This document shows, one piece after another, positions 33,972 to 44,441 of a stretch of 64,000 nucleotides of DNA; the stretch's first letter is position 1; each line of letters starts with the position of its first letter. Location: the NCBI GenBank assembly GCA_964371075.1, contig CAYJKN010000001.1, positions 930,001-994,000 on the forward strand. Reading direction: 5' to 3'. This DNA comes from UTCHB3 sp964371075 (GTDB lineage: Bacteria > Bacteroidota > Ignavibacteria > Ignavibacteriales > Ignavibacteriaceae). The translations under genes and the position numbers were made by a program. The notes below the pieces were generated by a model. The model searched no databases. It was not told the DNA's origin and saw only the letters and a list, made by a program, of their open reading frames with translations.

Positions 33972-36788
33972 ATGACACTTAAAAGTCTCTCCAAAATATT
34001 TTTCCTCCTGTTATTTATGATGGGATCAGCAATTGCACAAAATTTTAGTCTTAAAGGTTCGATAATTGATTCTACCGACGGATCAGGTCTTCCCGGTGCA
34101 AGCATATCCCTTGTTCCGGTAAGAAGTGATCTTAAAACTCTCAACATGCTCTCGGGTATGAATGGTGAGTTCGAGTTTAAATTATCGGCTCCCGGCAGAT
34201 ATCTCCTCAGTATTACTTTCCTCGGTTATCTCGATTATGTTGACAGTGTCAGAGTTACCGGAAAACAACCATCTGTTGATCTTGGGAAAATCAAATTAAA
34301 AAGATCCTCCGTTCAGATGAAGGAAGTTGATATTACAGGGACTGCGATTCCAACTTCACAGAGTGAAGATACATTAAGTTTTGCAGCAAAAGGATATAAA
34401 ACAAATCCTGATGCAACAGCCGAAGACCTTATCACAAAACTTCCGGGGGTTCAACAGGAACAAGGAACGCTAAAAGCGCAAGGTGAAGAAATTAAAGAAG
34501 TTCTGGTGGATGGACAACCATTTTTTGGTGAGGACCCAACAGTAACTCTTAAAAACCTTCCAGCCGATTTGATCGAAAAAATTGAAATATTTGATAAACT
34601 TAGCGATCAGGCACGATTTACCGGATTTGATGATGGACAAACTTCAAAAACCATCAATATTGTAACCAAACGGGACAGAAGAAACGGCCAGTTTGGAAAA
34701 CTTTACGGTGGTTATGGTTCCACTGAAAAATTTCAAAGTGGAGGTGTAATCAATTTCTTCGGCGAAGGAAGACGAGTGAGTCTCCTTGGAATGGCAAATA
34801 ATGTAAACCAACAGAACTTTTCGCAGCAAGACCTTCTCGGAATCACTCAGGGTGGTGGAAGTGGCGGCCAGAGAGGTGGATTCCAGGGCAGAGGTGGAGG
34901 TCATGGTGGCGGACGTGGAGGTAATGTCGCAAACAATTTCCTCATTGGTGCAATGGAAGGAAACACTAAGACATGGTCTTTTGGACTGAATTACCAGGAA
35001 AACTGGGGAAGAGTTGCCAGCCTAACCGGAAGTTATTTTTTCAACCATCTGAATAATAATAATGTTCAGTCAATCGATCGTGATTATTACTCATCTCCGG
35101 GAGGTTTACAGAAATATACCGAGTCTTCACTCTCAAACTCAAAAAACTTTAACCACCGCCTGAATTTTAGGTTTGAGTACAATATCGATTCTATGAATAT
35201 GCTGATGGTAAGACCGAGACTAAGCTTTCAGACAAGTGAATCAGGTAATTCATATCTTGGTATAAGTTCATTTGGTAACTCCTTAAACAGAGCAAATTCC
35301 ACCGATAACCTGTCAGGCTCTGATGGAAACGGCTACAATTTTAACAATGAAATGATATATCGCAGACGATTTGAGACTCAAGGCAGAAGTATCTCACTTA
35401 CTTTGAATAATGGATTAAGCAGAAATAATATCGATAGAAACCAGTATTCAATAAATCGATATGTATCAGGGAACGGCTCTTCAACCACGGACACAATTGA
35501 TCAAAAAGGAGACAATTTAGCAAGAGGTTATAACTACTCCGGTTCAATAGTTTATACTGAACCGATAGGATCAGGACAGTTACAACTAAACCTGAATGCC
35601 GGTCTCTCGAATAACTTTAGCGACAGAGAAACCCGGAATTATAACAGCTTTTCAAGTTATTACGATCTGCTTGATTCAGTATCGACAAACAAGTATGACA
35701 ACGACTATTATACATACAGAGCCGGACTTGGATACCGCCTCAGGGTGGAAGAAATCTCTCTGAATCTCAGCCTCAACTACCAAATATCTCAGTTGAACGG
35801 GAGTCAAACATTTCCAGGGAATCTTCTCACCGAGAAAAGTTTTTACAATTTTTTACCCTCACTCAGATTTAACTATAAAATTTCTGAATCACAAAATTTC
35901 AGAATATTTTACAATACCAATGTGAATTCACCCTCAATAACCCAATTGCAGAACTATTATGATATTACAAATCCACTCTTCATAAGAGCAGGAAATCCCG
36001 ATTTGAAGCAGGAATTTTCACACAGAATGTCTACTCAATATGTGACAACAGATAAAACAACAGGTGCCAATCTCTTTTTGATGGTTTTTTATCAGATTAC
36101 AAACGATTATGTAGGAAGTTCTTCTTTTACGGCGGTGAATGATACAACAATTGCAGCGGGTGTTCTGCTTAAAAGAGGATCGCAGTTTTCATATTCGAAA
36201 AACTTCGACCAAAGCAAAATCCTCAGAACGATGTTCAGTGGTGGACTCCCCATTCCTTTCCTCAAAAGCAATTTTTCTTTGAATGCAGGATTTTCATTCC
36301 AGACGATACCCTCTGAATATCAGTGGGTAACTTCGGAGTCAAAGGTTTATGCTTTCAATCAGGGAATTACAGTTGCAAGCAATATAAGTGAGGATATCGA
36401 TTTTAAGGTTACTTACACACCATCATATTATATCTCTAAAAACGAAAGTCTGCCCGATACTGACGATGAATATTGGGTACATTCGTTAACAGGCGGGTTT
36501 TTTCTTAATGTGTTTGATCTCTTTTTCCTCAGAAGTGATTATGCACTCTATAAAACAGCAGGTATAGTTAATAATGGAGATGTAACCTATAGTCTTTGGA
36601 ATGCAGGAATTGGAGTTAAATTTCTTGAAAATGACGCCGCCGAATTAAGATTGGATGTATTCGATATTCTTGATCAAAACAATAGTTTTGTAAGAACTGC
36701 TACTGATATTTACATCGAAAACAAAACAACCCAGGTGCTCAAACAATATTTTATGTTGACTTTCACATACAATCTGAAAGCCTTTTAG
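33972..36788 (+). CDS. TonB-receptor-like outer-membrane beta-barrel protein
   Basis: 938 residues. After a signal peptide (SKIFFLLLFMMGSAIAQ) there is a carboxypeptidase-regulatory-like domain (FSLKGSIIDSTDGSGLPGASISLVPV ... FLGYLDYVDSVRV, about 24-115), then a plug-like domain (DLITKLPGVQQEQGTLKAQGEEIKEVLVDGQPFFGEDP, about 150-230) and a large barrel of the OMP_b-brl_3 / TonB-dependent type ending FMLTFTYNLKAF. A very Gly-rich loop (GGGSGGQRGGFQGRGGGHGGGRGG, quoted here as a region at about 297-320) sits early in the barrel. No canonical TonB box is visible. It imports or binds an unknown ligand. Confidence 0.88.
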   Translation: MTLKSLSKIFFLLLFMMGSAIAQNFSLKGSIIDSTDGSGLPGASISLVPVRSDLKTLNMLSGMNGEFEFKLSAPGRYLLSITFLGYLDYVDSVRVTGKQPSVDLGKIKLKRSSVQMKEVDITGTAIPTSQSEDTLSFAAKGYKTNPDATAEDLITKLPGVQQEQGTLKAQGEEIKEVLVDGQPFFGEDPTVTLKNLPADLIEKIEIFDKLSDQARFTGFDDGQTSKTINIVTKRDRRNGQFGKLYGGYGSTEKFQSGGVINFFGEGRRVSLLGMANNVNQQNFSQQDLLGITQGGGSGGQRGGFQGRGGGHGGGRGGNVANNFLIGAMEGNTKTWSFGLNYQENWGRVASLTGSYFFNHLNNNNVQSIDRDYYSSPGGLQKYTESSLSNSKNFNHRLNFRFEYNIDSMNMLMVRPRLSFQTSESGNSYLGISSFGNSLNRANSTDNLSGSDGNGYNFNNEMIYRRRFETQGRSISLTLNNGLSRNNIDRNQYSINRYVSGNGSSTTDTIDQKGDNLARGYNYSGSIVYTEPIGSGQLQLNLNAGLSNNFSDRETRNYNSFSSYYDLLDSVSTNKYDNDYYTYRAGLGYRLRVEEISLNLSLNYQISQLNGSQTFPGNLLTEKSFYNFLPSLRFNYKISESQNFRIFYNTNVNSPSITQLQNYYDITNPLFIRAGNPDLKQEFSHRMSTQYVTTDKTTGANLFLMVFYQITNDYVGSSSFTAVNDTTIAAGVLLKRGSQFSYSKNFDQSKILRTMFSGGLPIPFLKSNFSLNAGFSFQTIPSEYQWVTSESKVYAFNQGITVASNISEDIDFKVTYTPSYYISKNESLPDTDDEYWVHSLTGGFFLNVFDLFFLRSDYALYKTAGIVNNGDVTYSLWNAGIGVKFLENDAAELRLDVFDILDQNNSFVRTATDIYIENKTTQVLKQYFMLTFTYNLKAF

Positions 36789-36883
36789 ATATTATTTGAG
36801 CTGTGAATGAATTCATCCCGAAGAATCGGGACTATTGGTTATGTGTCTGCAAGGTGCTGATTCGCTTCTTCGATAGAACGCTA

Positions 36884-38128
36884 CTATTTTAGAACAACCA
36901 ATTTTTTGCTGAAATTTATGCCGTTTGCCCGAAGAGTGTAGACATAAATTCCACTTGCGAGGTCATCCGATTCAAGGGTTGTTTTGTGTATTCCCGGAGT
37001 TTGCTGTTCGTTAACCAACTGTTTTACCAATCGTCCGGTTATGTCATATAGCTGAATAGTTACATAACCCTCTTCCGGCAAAGTATATTCAATTGATGTT
37101 GAACCATTAAACGGGTTTGGATAATTCTGTTTTAGGGAATACTCCCTGGGAACAACACCCGGCTCTTTAATATCGGTCAGGGTGTCTGATTTGTAGTATA
37201 ATCCATCCAACCTGCCAACCCAGATCTTTCCTCCACAAATGGTCATCGAAAGAGCTATCGACCCCGATTGCATGTCATCCCGCGACCATGAGACTCCGGA
37301 ATTCGAAGAGTGAAGGATGTAATACCTTGCTGACTTTGATAAAGTAACAACGATATTGTTTCCTTTTACCACGATATCACTTTTTTCTACCAACCCAACT
37401 CCCGGTGAATACTTCAACCATGTGACTCCACCGTCGAGGCTCCTGTAAATTCCAATATTTGAAGCAGCTACTATTCCACCTGAATACTTTTCAAATGCGA
37501 GCATCCCATTGGCTTCCCCCGTAAACCAATCAAACGGAATTTCTTCCCAAACAGAGGTATTTTTTCGATTCCTGTAATAGTATGCATTAACTCCACCACC
37601 GGCATAAAGATCACCATCAATATTTTTCAGGCTGTAAATCGACCACGAGGTGTTCCAGGGAATTCCTTCGGAAAAATGACTCCAGGCTGCAGGAGATGTT
37701 ATTGAATTTTTATAGACCCCACCTCCCACTGTTGCAACAAATATTTCGTCACCTCTAACGGTAAAAGCTCTTATTTCCATTGCCCCAAGGTTGGTCAATC
37801 CTGATGATCTTGGATGCCAGAGACTCCCCATGTCAGAGGTAAAAAAAACTCCTTTTATGGCTGTACCAATATAAATTCCGCCCTCTACGGGTTGTATTGC
37901 ATTAATTCCATATTCAACCCCGGGTACGGGAGAACTCTGATCCCAATTATTTCCTCCATCAAAACTGTAGTATAATACACTGTCGCCACCGGCAATTAAT
38001 GTGTCACCCGACGACCACAACGACCAGATTGATGTACCTGAAGCCAGATCCAATTTGATCCATTGAGCTGAGGTGGAGATATTGAAGCCGGTAACAACTA
38101 ACGAGATCAGAAAAAACTTATACAACAA
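36884..38128 (-). CDS. Secreted sialidase/BNR-like propeller protein with type IX sorting tail
   Basis: 414 residues: signal peptide (KFFLISLVVTGFNISTSAQ), one propeller of about 300 residues with BNR-style motifs (SFDGGNNWDQSS, TSDMGSLWHPRS, SLDGGVTWLKYS, SNSGVSWSRDD), and a C-terminal sorting domain (LKQNYPNPFNGSTSIEYTLP ... GIYVYTLRANGINFSKKLVVLK). It should be exported by the type IX system. No catalytic sialidase residues can be claimed. It is unrelated in sequence detail to the two long propeller proteins except for motif and tail. Convergent with the outer-membrane barrel gene. Confidence 0.88.
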   Translation of the reverse strand: MLYKFFLISLVVTGFNISTSAQWIKLDLASGTSIWSLWSSGDTLIAGGDSVLYYSFDGGNNWDQSSPVPGVEYGINAIQPVEGGIYIGTAIKGVFFTSDMGSLWHPRSSGLTNLGAMEIRAFTVRGDEIFVATVGGGVYKNSITSPAAWSHFSEGIPWNTSWSIYSLKNIDGDLYAGGGVNAYYYRNRKNTSVWEEIPFDWFTGEANGMLAFEKYSGGIVAASNIGIYRSLDGGVTWLKYSPGVGLVEKSDIVVKGNNIVVTLSKSARYYILHSSNSGVSWSRDDMQSGSIALSMTICGGKIWVGRLDGLYYKSDTLTDIKEPGVVPREYSLKQNYPNPFNGSTSIEYTLPEEGYVTIQLYDITGRLVKQLVNEQQTPGIHKTTLESDDLASGIYVYTLRANGINFSKKLVVLK

Positions 38129-38323
38129 ATTAAAAACTCCAATAAATTATGATTTCAAAAATAATCGGTGACAAATTCTAAAGTCCCTGAATCTTTAACT
38201 TCGGTTCATAAAAGTGACAAATGGTCACAATTATTGGATAAAGCAAGAGATTCTTATCTTTGTAAGTCTGATTATTTTTAATCAATTAAAAACATTCTGA
38301 ATATCCACTAATTAAATGCAAAC

Positions 38324-38701
38324 ATGTTAAGTTATTTTGCAGTAGCCGTTGGATCCGCTATCGGAGGGACTCTCCGTTTTTGGCTGTCAAACCTCGTATA
38401 TGAATTCCTCCCCCCAACTTTCCCTTATGGTACCCTCTCAGTTAATGTTTTAGGAAGTTTTTTGATTGGTCTGATTATGTTTGGTCTTGATGACCGGGGT
38501 TTGATCGACCATGAGATGCGACTGTTCCTGACTGTTGGGGTCTGTGGTGGATTTACCACTTTTTCAACTTTCTCCCTTGAAACAATTAATCTGTTGAAAA
38601 ATTCAGAATATACAATGGCATTAATTAACATTGGTCTAAGTGTAGTGTTATGTCTGGCAGCAACTTTTGCCGCCTGGATTTTAACAGCACAAAGAGGTTA
38701 A
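38324..38701 (+). CDS. crcB: Fluoride channel CrcB/FluC
   Basis: 125 residues, four membrane helices, with the family motifs GSAIGGTLRFWLSN, GTLSVNVLGSFLIGL and VGVCGGFTTFSTFSLE (phenylalanine and threonine ion-pathway residues). It works as a dual-topology dimer that exports fluoride. The gene is followed after one base by a DUF190 gene, a frequent partner. The spacer upstream (38129-38323) contains a short inverted repeat GTGAC-N5-GTCAC, but I could not find the conserved core of the fluoride riboswitch. Confidence 0.96.
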   Translation: MLSYFAVAVGSAIGGTLRFWLSNLVYEFLPPTFPYGTLSVNVLGSFLIGLIMFGLDDRGLIDHEMRLFLTVGVCGGFTTFSTFSLETINLLKNSEYTMALINIGLSVVLCLAATFAAWILTAQRG

Positions 38702-38702
38702 A

Positions 38703-39053
38703 ATGAACATACAAAGAGAAGCCAAACTTTTGAGGATATTTGTCGGAGAATCTGACAAACATCATTTAATACCGGTTTACGAAAAAATTGTGCTTGCTGC
38801 CCGGGAACAAGGTCTTGCAGGAGCAACTGTATTTAAAGGAATTATGAGTTTTGGTGGAAGCAGTAGAATCCACACCAACAAAATCCTCCGTCTTTCAGAA
38901 GACTTGCCACTTATTATTGAAATAGTTGATGAAATCGAAAAAATTGAGAAATTCCTTCCATTTGTTGATCAGATATTTACTGAAGCCAACTGCGGAGGAT
39001 TGATCACAATCGAAAAAGCCGATGTTATCAAATATACAACAGGAAAAAATTAA
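38703..39053 (+). CDS. DUF190 protein (fluoride-channel partner)
   Basis: 116 residues, ferredoxin-like PII-related fold as in DUF190: LLRIFVGESDKHHLIPVYEKIVLAAREQGLAGATVFKGIMSFGGSSRIHTNKILRLSEDLPLIIEIVDEIEKIEKFLP. The GATV.KGI.GFG motif is the family hallmark. It probably binds a nucleotide or regulates the channel; the biochemistry is not settled. One base separates it from crcB, and it is certainly in the same transcript. Confidence 0.93.
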   Translation: MNIQREAKLLRIFVGESDKHHLIPVYEKIVLAAREQGLAGATVFKGIMSFGGSSRIHTNKILRLSEDLPLIIEIVDEIEKIEKFLPFVDQIFTEANCGGLITIEKADVIKYTTGKN

Positions 39054-39077
39054 CTTAAACCAAACCACATCCATACC

Positions 39078-41303
39078 ATGAAAACAAAAACCATTTTTCA
39101 TCTGTTTATTCTTCTTTCTGCAATTTTCACTTTTACAATCCAGTCACAACCAAAATCTTATGAAAAACAGATAGATTCCGTTCTTTCATTAATGACTTTG
39201 GAAGAGAAAGTGGGACAACTTCATCAGGTATCTCTCTCCTGGGCAACAGGTCCGCAATCTCCTGAAGGGGATAAACTTAAGGATATAGAGGAAGGGAAAA
39301 TCGGTTCTGTGTTTAATATCAAAGGGAGTGAAAAGGTTAAAGCTCTTCAAGAACTTGCTTTAAAGTCACGACTTGGAATTCCCCTGATCTTTGGGCTTGA
39401 TGTAATCCATGGTTACAAAACCACTTTTCCAATTCCTTTGGCTGAGTCGGCAAGCTGGGACCTGGAAGCCATTGAACTTGCTGCCCGTATTGCAGCTATT
39501 GAGGCTTCTGCTTCCGGGTTAAACTGGACATTCGCTCCAATGGTGGATATTGCAAGAGACCCAAGATGGGGCAGAATTATGGAGGGAGCAGGTGAAGACA
39601 CTTACCTTGGATCTTTGATCGCAACTGCCCGTGTAAATGGATTCCAGGGAAATGGTTTTGGAAGTGTTGATGCAATTATGGCATGTGCCAAACATTATGC
39701 TGCTTATGGAGCTGCAACGGGTGGTAGAGACTATAATTCAGTTGATATGAGTGAGAGGATGCTCCGTGAAATTTACCTGCCTCCATTCAAGGCTGCAGCT
39801 ATGGCGGGAGCAGCAACTTTTATGAACAGTTTCAACGATCTTAATGGTGTGCCTGCTTCAGGAAGTTCATTCCTTATGCGGAAAATTTTAAAGGGAGAGT
39901 GGAATTTTAATGGTTTTATCGTGAGTGACTGGGCTTCAATCCGTGAGATGATTCCACATGGCTTTGCAGAAAATGATCGGGATGCTGCAAAACTTGCCCT
40001 TAATGCAGGAAGTGACATGGATATGGAAGGTTACTGTTACCGAAACAATTTAAAAGAGCTCGTCGAAAAAGGTGAAGTATCTATCACCAATCTTGATGAT
40101 GCAGTGAGACGGGTGTTAAGGAAAAAGTTTGAAATGGGGCTTTTTGAGAACCCGTTCCGTTTTACCGATCCAATAAGAGAAGAGAAAGCCTTAAATAATC
40201 CTGAACACAGAAAAGCCGCACGAGATATGGCTCGGAAAAGTATTGTATTGCTTAAAAACGAGACAAATTTGTTGCCTTTGAAGAAGGGACAAAAGATTGC
40301 GGTAATAGGCCCTCTCGCAAAATCTGAAGATGATATGCTTGGCGGATGGGCAGTTGGTTGGGATGACAACAGTGATGTGGTTTCACAATTTGAAGGTTTT
40401 GAGAGCAGATTTGGCAAAGAGAATCTACTTTATTCAAAGGGATGCGATGTATCGGATCCCTCAAAAGATGGATTTGAAGAGGCAATAAAAACTGCAAACG
40501 AGGCTGATGTTGTAATTTTGTCAATTGGTGAAAGCCGTTCTATGAATGGCGAAGCCGCAAGCAGATCAAACCTTGGGCTCCCCGGGGTGCAGGAAGACCT
40601 TGTGAAGGCGATAATGGCCACAGGGAAACCTGTTGTGGTTCTTATAAATGCCGGCAGACCATTGGTTTTCAACTGGGTTGCAGATAATGTCCCTGCCATT
40701 CTCTATACCTGGTGGTTGGGCAGCGAAGCAGGAAATGCAATTGCAGATGTAATCGGTGGAGATTATAATCCTTCCGGGAAATTAACTGCAAGTTTTCCTC
40801 GCAACGAGGGGCAAATCCCCATTTATTACAACCATTTTAACACAGGCAGACCATCATTACAAGATATTCCTTCAAAAGATTATCGCACAGGTTATATCGA
40901 CCTGAAACAAAGTGCAAAATTCCCCTTTGGGTATGGACTTAGTTATACAACATTTGAATATTCAGATATAACTGTTTCATCTGATAAATTATTCAAGGGC
41001 GGTGTGGTTGAGGTCTCGTTGATGGTAAAAAACACGGGTGATTTTGATGGCGAGGAAGTGGTTCAACTTTATATTCGTGATTGTGTGGCTTCATTAGTGA
41101 GACCAATGAAAGAATTAAAAGATTTTAATAAAATATCCCTTAAATCGGGTGAAACAAAAAAGGTGACTTTCAAAATTGACGAGGAAAAACTTGCTTTTTA
41201 TAATGAAAAATTGGATTGGGTAACGGAACCGGGTAAGTTTGATATTATGATTGGTTCTTCATCAGCCGATATCAGACAACAATGTGTGTTATTTTTTGAG
41301 TGA
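39078..41303 (+). CDS. bglX: Periplasmic beta-glucosidase, GH3 family
   Basis: 741 residues with a signal peptide (IFHLFILLSAIFTFTIQSQ). The N-terminal TIM barrel has MTLEEKVGQLHQ, FGLDVIHGYKTTFPIPLAESASWD, APMVDIARDPRWGRIMEGAGEDTYLG, CAKHYAAYGAATGGRDYN and the nucleophile Asp in GFIVSDWASI. The second domain follows (VVLINAGRPLVFNW), and a fibronectin-III-like domain closes the protein (FPFGYGLSYTTFEYS ... VQLYIRD). It hydrolyses beta-linked glucosides or xylosides from polysaccharide breakdown. The length is normal for BglX. It starts 24 bases after the DUF190 gene, but this probably reflects packing and not shared function. Confidence 0.95.
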   Translation: MKTKTIFHLFILLSAIFTFTIQSQPKSYEKQIDSVLSLMTLEEKVGQLHQVSLSWATGPQSPEGDKLKDIEEGKIGSVFNIKGSEKVKALQELALKSRLGIPLIFGLDVIHGYKTTFPIPLAESASWDLEAIELAARIAAIEASASGLNWTFAPMVDIARDPRWGRIMEGAGEDTYLGSLIATARVNGFQGNGFGSVDAIMACAKHYAAYGAATGGRDYNSVDMSERMLREIYLPPFKAAAMAGAATFMNSFNDLNGVPASGSSFLMRKILKGEWNFNGFIVSDWASIREMIPHGFAENDRDAAKLALNAGSDMDMEGYCYRNNLKELVEKGEVSITNLDDAVRRVLRKKFEMGLFENPFRFTDPIREEKALNNPEHRKAARDMARKSIVLLKNETNLLPLKKGQKIAVIGPLAKSEDDMLGGWAVGWDDNSDVVSQFEGFESRFGKENLLYSKGCDVSDPSKDGFEEAIKTANEADVVILSIGESRSMNGEAASRSNLGLPGVQEDLVKAIMATGKPVVVLINAGRPLVFNWVADNVPAILYTWWLGSEAGNAIADVIGGDYNPSGKLTASFPRNEGQIPIYYNHFNTGRPSLQDIPSKDYRTGYIDLKQSAKFPFGYGLSYTTFEYSDITVSSDKLFKGGVVEVSLMVKNTGDFDGEEVVQLYIRDCVASLVRPMKELKDFNKISLKSGETKKVTFKIDEEKLAFYNEKLDWVTEPGKFDIMIGSSSADIRQQCVLFFE

Positions 41304-41371
41304 CTAAAAAAATGATTGTCGATAATTCAACCATAAACCGGGTTAATCATCGGCTCTTCAAGATATTTAAA

Positions 41372-41851
41372 TTATAACAATTCAAGACCTTTTAGAGCAA
41401 AAAATGTCATCATCACTGCAAAAAGAAAGGTTCCGATCGATGATCTCCACAGTCGTGCGGGAGACTTGGTCTCGTCGGTAAAATATCTCCAGGTGTGTAA
41501 CATTGCTGCCTGAAAAAGATAAATTGCATAACCAAGCAGAACAATGGATTGTGGAATCATTCCCCATGGAGCAAATGCTGTGAGCATTCCGATCACTCCA
41601 AAAGCAAGATTGGCAAATCCAACCTCGAACATCCAGTCAGGGCGGTCAGTTTCCCAACCAAGTCGTATAGCGTCCGACTTGTGAAATATAACATGTCTGA
41701 TAAATGCTAAAATCCCAACAATTCCTGTGGTTGTGGCTGTAACAATGTGTAAAGCCATCGGTTTATCTCCCTCCGAAAGGAAATAGAACCCAAAAAATAT
41801 TCCCACACTTCCGATTAACATACCCGCAAGATTGATATACTTTGACATCAT
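41372..41851 (-). CDS. DUF6790-like membrane protein
   Basis: 159 residues with four or five membrane helices (LAGMLIGSVGIFFGFYFL, LHIVTATTTGIVGILAFI, VGFANLAFGVIGMLTAF, SIVLLGYAIYLFQAAML, FLFAVMMTFFALKGL). The sequence DWMFEVGFANLAFGVIG is characteristic of the DUF6790 group. Function unknown; inner membrane. Alone on its strand, convergent with bglX. Confidence 0.8.
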   Translation of the reverse strand: MMSKYINLAGMLIGSVGIFFGFYFLSEGDKPMALHIVTATTTGIVGILAFIRHVIFHKSDAIRLGWETDRPDWMFEVGFANLAFGVIGMLTAFAPWGMIPQSIVLLGYAIYLFQAAMLHTWRYFTDETKSPARLWRSSIGTFLFAVMMTFFALKGLELL

Positions 41852-41990
41852 TTCACCAGTTCCTGATAACCAATTGAAAAAAACTTCTTAATTTCGAATA
41901 ATTACACCTTTGCAAAAACTTCATTTCCAATTTTACAATGTGTAATTCCCAAATTTATTTTTCTGATTTCAATTGATAATTTACAAAACT

Positions 41991-44327
41991 TCACGGATTC
42001 AGCGCATGATTTACCAAATCGATTAAACTTTGTTTTCTGAATGGTTTTGAAATATAGTCAGAACACCCGGCAGCCAAACAATCTTCCTTGTCGCCCAGCA
42101 TGGCGTATGCAGTTACCGCAATGATAGGTGTATCTTTGTAGGCAGGCATTTCTCTAACCAACTGCGTTAATTCTTTGCCGTTCATTCCACGACCAAGATT
42201 AATATCAATCAATATAACATCATATTGTTTTGAGGCTATTTTTTCAAGTGCGTCAGCTCCGTTTAAGGCAGACTCTATGATACCAACTTTCTCCAAATAC
42301 TTCTCAATTACATTTATAGTCATCAAATCATCTTCGACATATAAAATAATTGGAAGAGCGGGTGCACCTTTAACTTCTTTGTGAACATTTTCAACTTTAA
42401 ATTGGCCCGGAAGAAGGTGTTGATTTGGGAATTTTATCGTAAATGTGCTTCCCTTATCCTCTTCACTCTCTACTGAGATTTCACCATTCATCAACTCAAC
42501 AAATTTTTTGGCTATCGTCAGCCCCAAACCGGTTCCCTCATATCCCCTGCTCAGACCTTCACTCACCTGTCTAAATTCCTCAAAAATCATCTTTTGTTTT
42601 TCGACAGGTATCCCCACTCCTGTGTCACTGATTATAATGATCAAAGACTCTTCATCCGTTTTTGTTGATATCATAATGTAACCTTTCCCTGTAAATTTTA
42701 CTGCGTTTTCAATAAGATTTGTAAATACCTCAGTTAACAATACATCGTCCAAAAATCCATTTAGATGATCTGATTCAAAATTTGTTAACAGGTTTAATCC
42801 TTTTTTCTCGATGGATTTGGAGAACTTATTTATAACTTCCCTCAGAGTATTGATAATATTAACTTCAAAGAGATTTGGTTTAAAATTTTCAGATTCGATT
42901 TTTGAGAATTGCAGCAGGTTGTCAAGGGTGGTAAGTAGCCTCGTACCTCCAATATTGATATTATTTGCCATCATTTTTATGTCCGGTTCAACCTCTTCCT
43001 CCTGAATCAGTTCAGAATAACCAAGAATTGATATCAGAGGAGTCCTCATCTCATGACTCATATTTGCAAGCAGGTTCGATTTTAATCTGTTCATAACCTC
43101 AGCACCATCTTTTGCTTCAATCAAATCTTTTTCAGATTGTTTTTGTTTTGTGATATCGCTTATCTGAACAACAAAAAAACTGGGTACACTTTGTACATCT
43201 CTTAACAACGAAATTGAGACATATCCCCAAATAACACCACCATCTTTCTTTATGTATCTTTTTTCGAATGAAGCAGTTTGTATTTTTAGTTCCAACATCT
43301 GTTGCCTTACTTTCATACCAATCAACTTATCTTCAGGGTAGATGATTTCAGAAAAATTCATCTGTTTTAATTCATTCTCGGAATAACCCAACATATCAAC
43401 AAATGCATTATTAACCTTCTGAAACCTGAGATCCAAGCCTACCAGGCAGATGCTTGTTGCCGCATATTCAAATGTGTGACGAAATTTCTCTTCACTCTGC
43501 TGCAACAATCCTTCGAATACTTTTCGGTTTGTAATGTCAATCGCAAAACAACAGACCCCTACAATTTTATCATCGATGAGTACAGAATTCCAGAAATATT
43601 CGTAATAGAGATTTGCCCGCGGTTCTGCTCCACTACCGATTACGGTTTCTCCCTGCAGCGCTTTATCAATAGCGTACTTCGCTCCCTCCCTCTCGTCGTT
43701 CGAGGAAAATATATTAAGAAAATTCATCCCCAATTTGATATCGACCCCAAAAGCACTTTTTACCTCCTGTTTATGGTTCTCGTTAAAACCCAGATATTGA
43801 TAATTTTTATCCAATTGGAAAATGTGGATAGACTCGGGGCTGTCAAGAATGGCTTTGAGTATAGCGTTTTGTTTTTTAAGTTCTTCCTGGGTTTTTACCT
43901 TATCATCCAACTCTGTCTGAATATTATTACGAAGTTTGCTTCTTTCGATTGAATAACGAATAGACCTTTCGAAACTAAAAACATCAAGTTTTGATTTATA
44001 AAGATAGTCTTCAGCCCCCATTTTGATAAGTTTCAACGATAATTCCGCATCTTCAATGCTACTGATTAAAAGAATTGTTGACTGGGGAAAGACTTTTACG
44101 ACAGATTCAAAAGTGTGCGCACCATTACTGTCGGAAAGATTCAGATCAAGAAGCACGATATCAAAGACATTCGCCAATATTTGCTCTATGCCTTTTTTTA
44201 ATGTGTCAGCTATTACCAATTCATAATTTTTCAAAGCTGTTTCACCCAAAAGTTCCTTGACGAGTCTTGCATCTCCGGGGTTATCTTCTATCAGAAGTAT
44301 TTTTATCGGCTTGACAAACTTTTCCAT
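41991..44327 (-). CDS. Hybrid histidine kinase REC-PAS-PAS-HisKA-HATPase-REC, paralogue A
   Basis: 778 residues, soluble. N-terminal receiver (about 8-130; LLIEDNPGDARLVKELL, Asp in IVLLDLNLSDSNG, Lys in EDYLYKSKL). PAS (about 150-270) and PAS/PAC (about 275-400, HTFEYAATSICLVGLDLRFQKVNNAF). HisKA with NMSHEMRTPLISILGYSEL. HATPase_c with NLIENAVKFTGKG, DTGVGIP, GTGLGLTIAKKF. C-terminal receiver (about 650-775; ILYVEDDLMTINVI, Asp in VILIDINLGRGMNG, Lys in DYISKPFRK). The short REC with DNPGD and a mobile loop resembles Rcp1-type phytochrome response regulators. It is closely related to the next gene upstream. Confidence 0.94.
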   Translation of the reverse strand: MEKFVKPIKILLIEDNPGDARLVKELLGETALKNYELVIADTLKKGIEQILANVFDIVLLDLNLSDSNGAHTFESVVKVFPQSTILLISSIEDAELSLKLIKMGAEDYLYKSKLDVFSFERSIRYSIERSKLRNNIQTELDDKVKTQEELKKQNAILKAILDSPESIHIFQLDKNYQYLGFNENHKQEVKSAFGVDIKLGMNFLNIFSSNDEREGAKYAIDKALQGETVIGSGAEPRANLYYEYFWNSVLIDDKIVGVCCFAIDITNRKVFEGLLQQSEEKFRHTFEYAATSICLVGLDLRFQKVNNAFVDMLGYSENELKQMNFSEIIYPEDKLIGMKVRQQMLELKIQTASFEKRYIKKDGGVIWGYVSISLLRDVQSVPSFFVVQISDITKQKQSEKDLIEAKDGAEVMNRLKSNLLANMSHEMRTPLISILGYSELIQEEEVEPDIKMMANNINIGGTRLLTTLDNLLQFSKIESENFKPNLFEVNIINTLREVINKFSKSIEKKGLNLLTNFESDHLNGFLDDVLLTEVFTNLIENAVKFTGKGYIMISTKTDEESLIIIISDTGVGIPVEKQKMIFEEFRQVSEGLSRGYEGTGLGLTIAKKFVELMNGEISVESEEDKGSTFTIKFPNQHLLPGQFKVENVHKEVKGAPALPIILYVEDDLMTINVIEKYLEKVGIIESALNGADALEKIASKQYDVILIDINLGRGMNGKELTQLVREMPAYKDTPIIAVTAYAMLGDKEDCLAAGCSDYISKPFRKQSLIDLVNHALNP

Positions 44328-44441
44328 ATTAGTTATAGTCCTTAATTAATAGTGTAAAATTGACGATTGTTCCTTGATATGGTCCAGGTACAATCCAAAA
44401 TTTCCCGATATGGCTCTTAACAACCTTTTTCAGATTGCCTT

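Noticed and set aside
38129..38323. Fluoride riboswitch before crcB
   Set aside because: Only a short GTGAC-N5-GTCAC inverted repeat is visible; the conserved riboswitch core could not be found.
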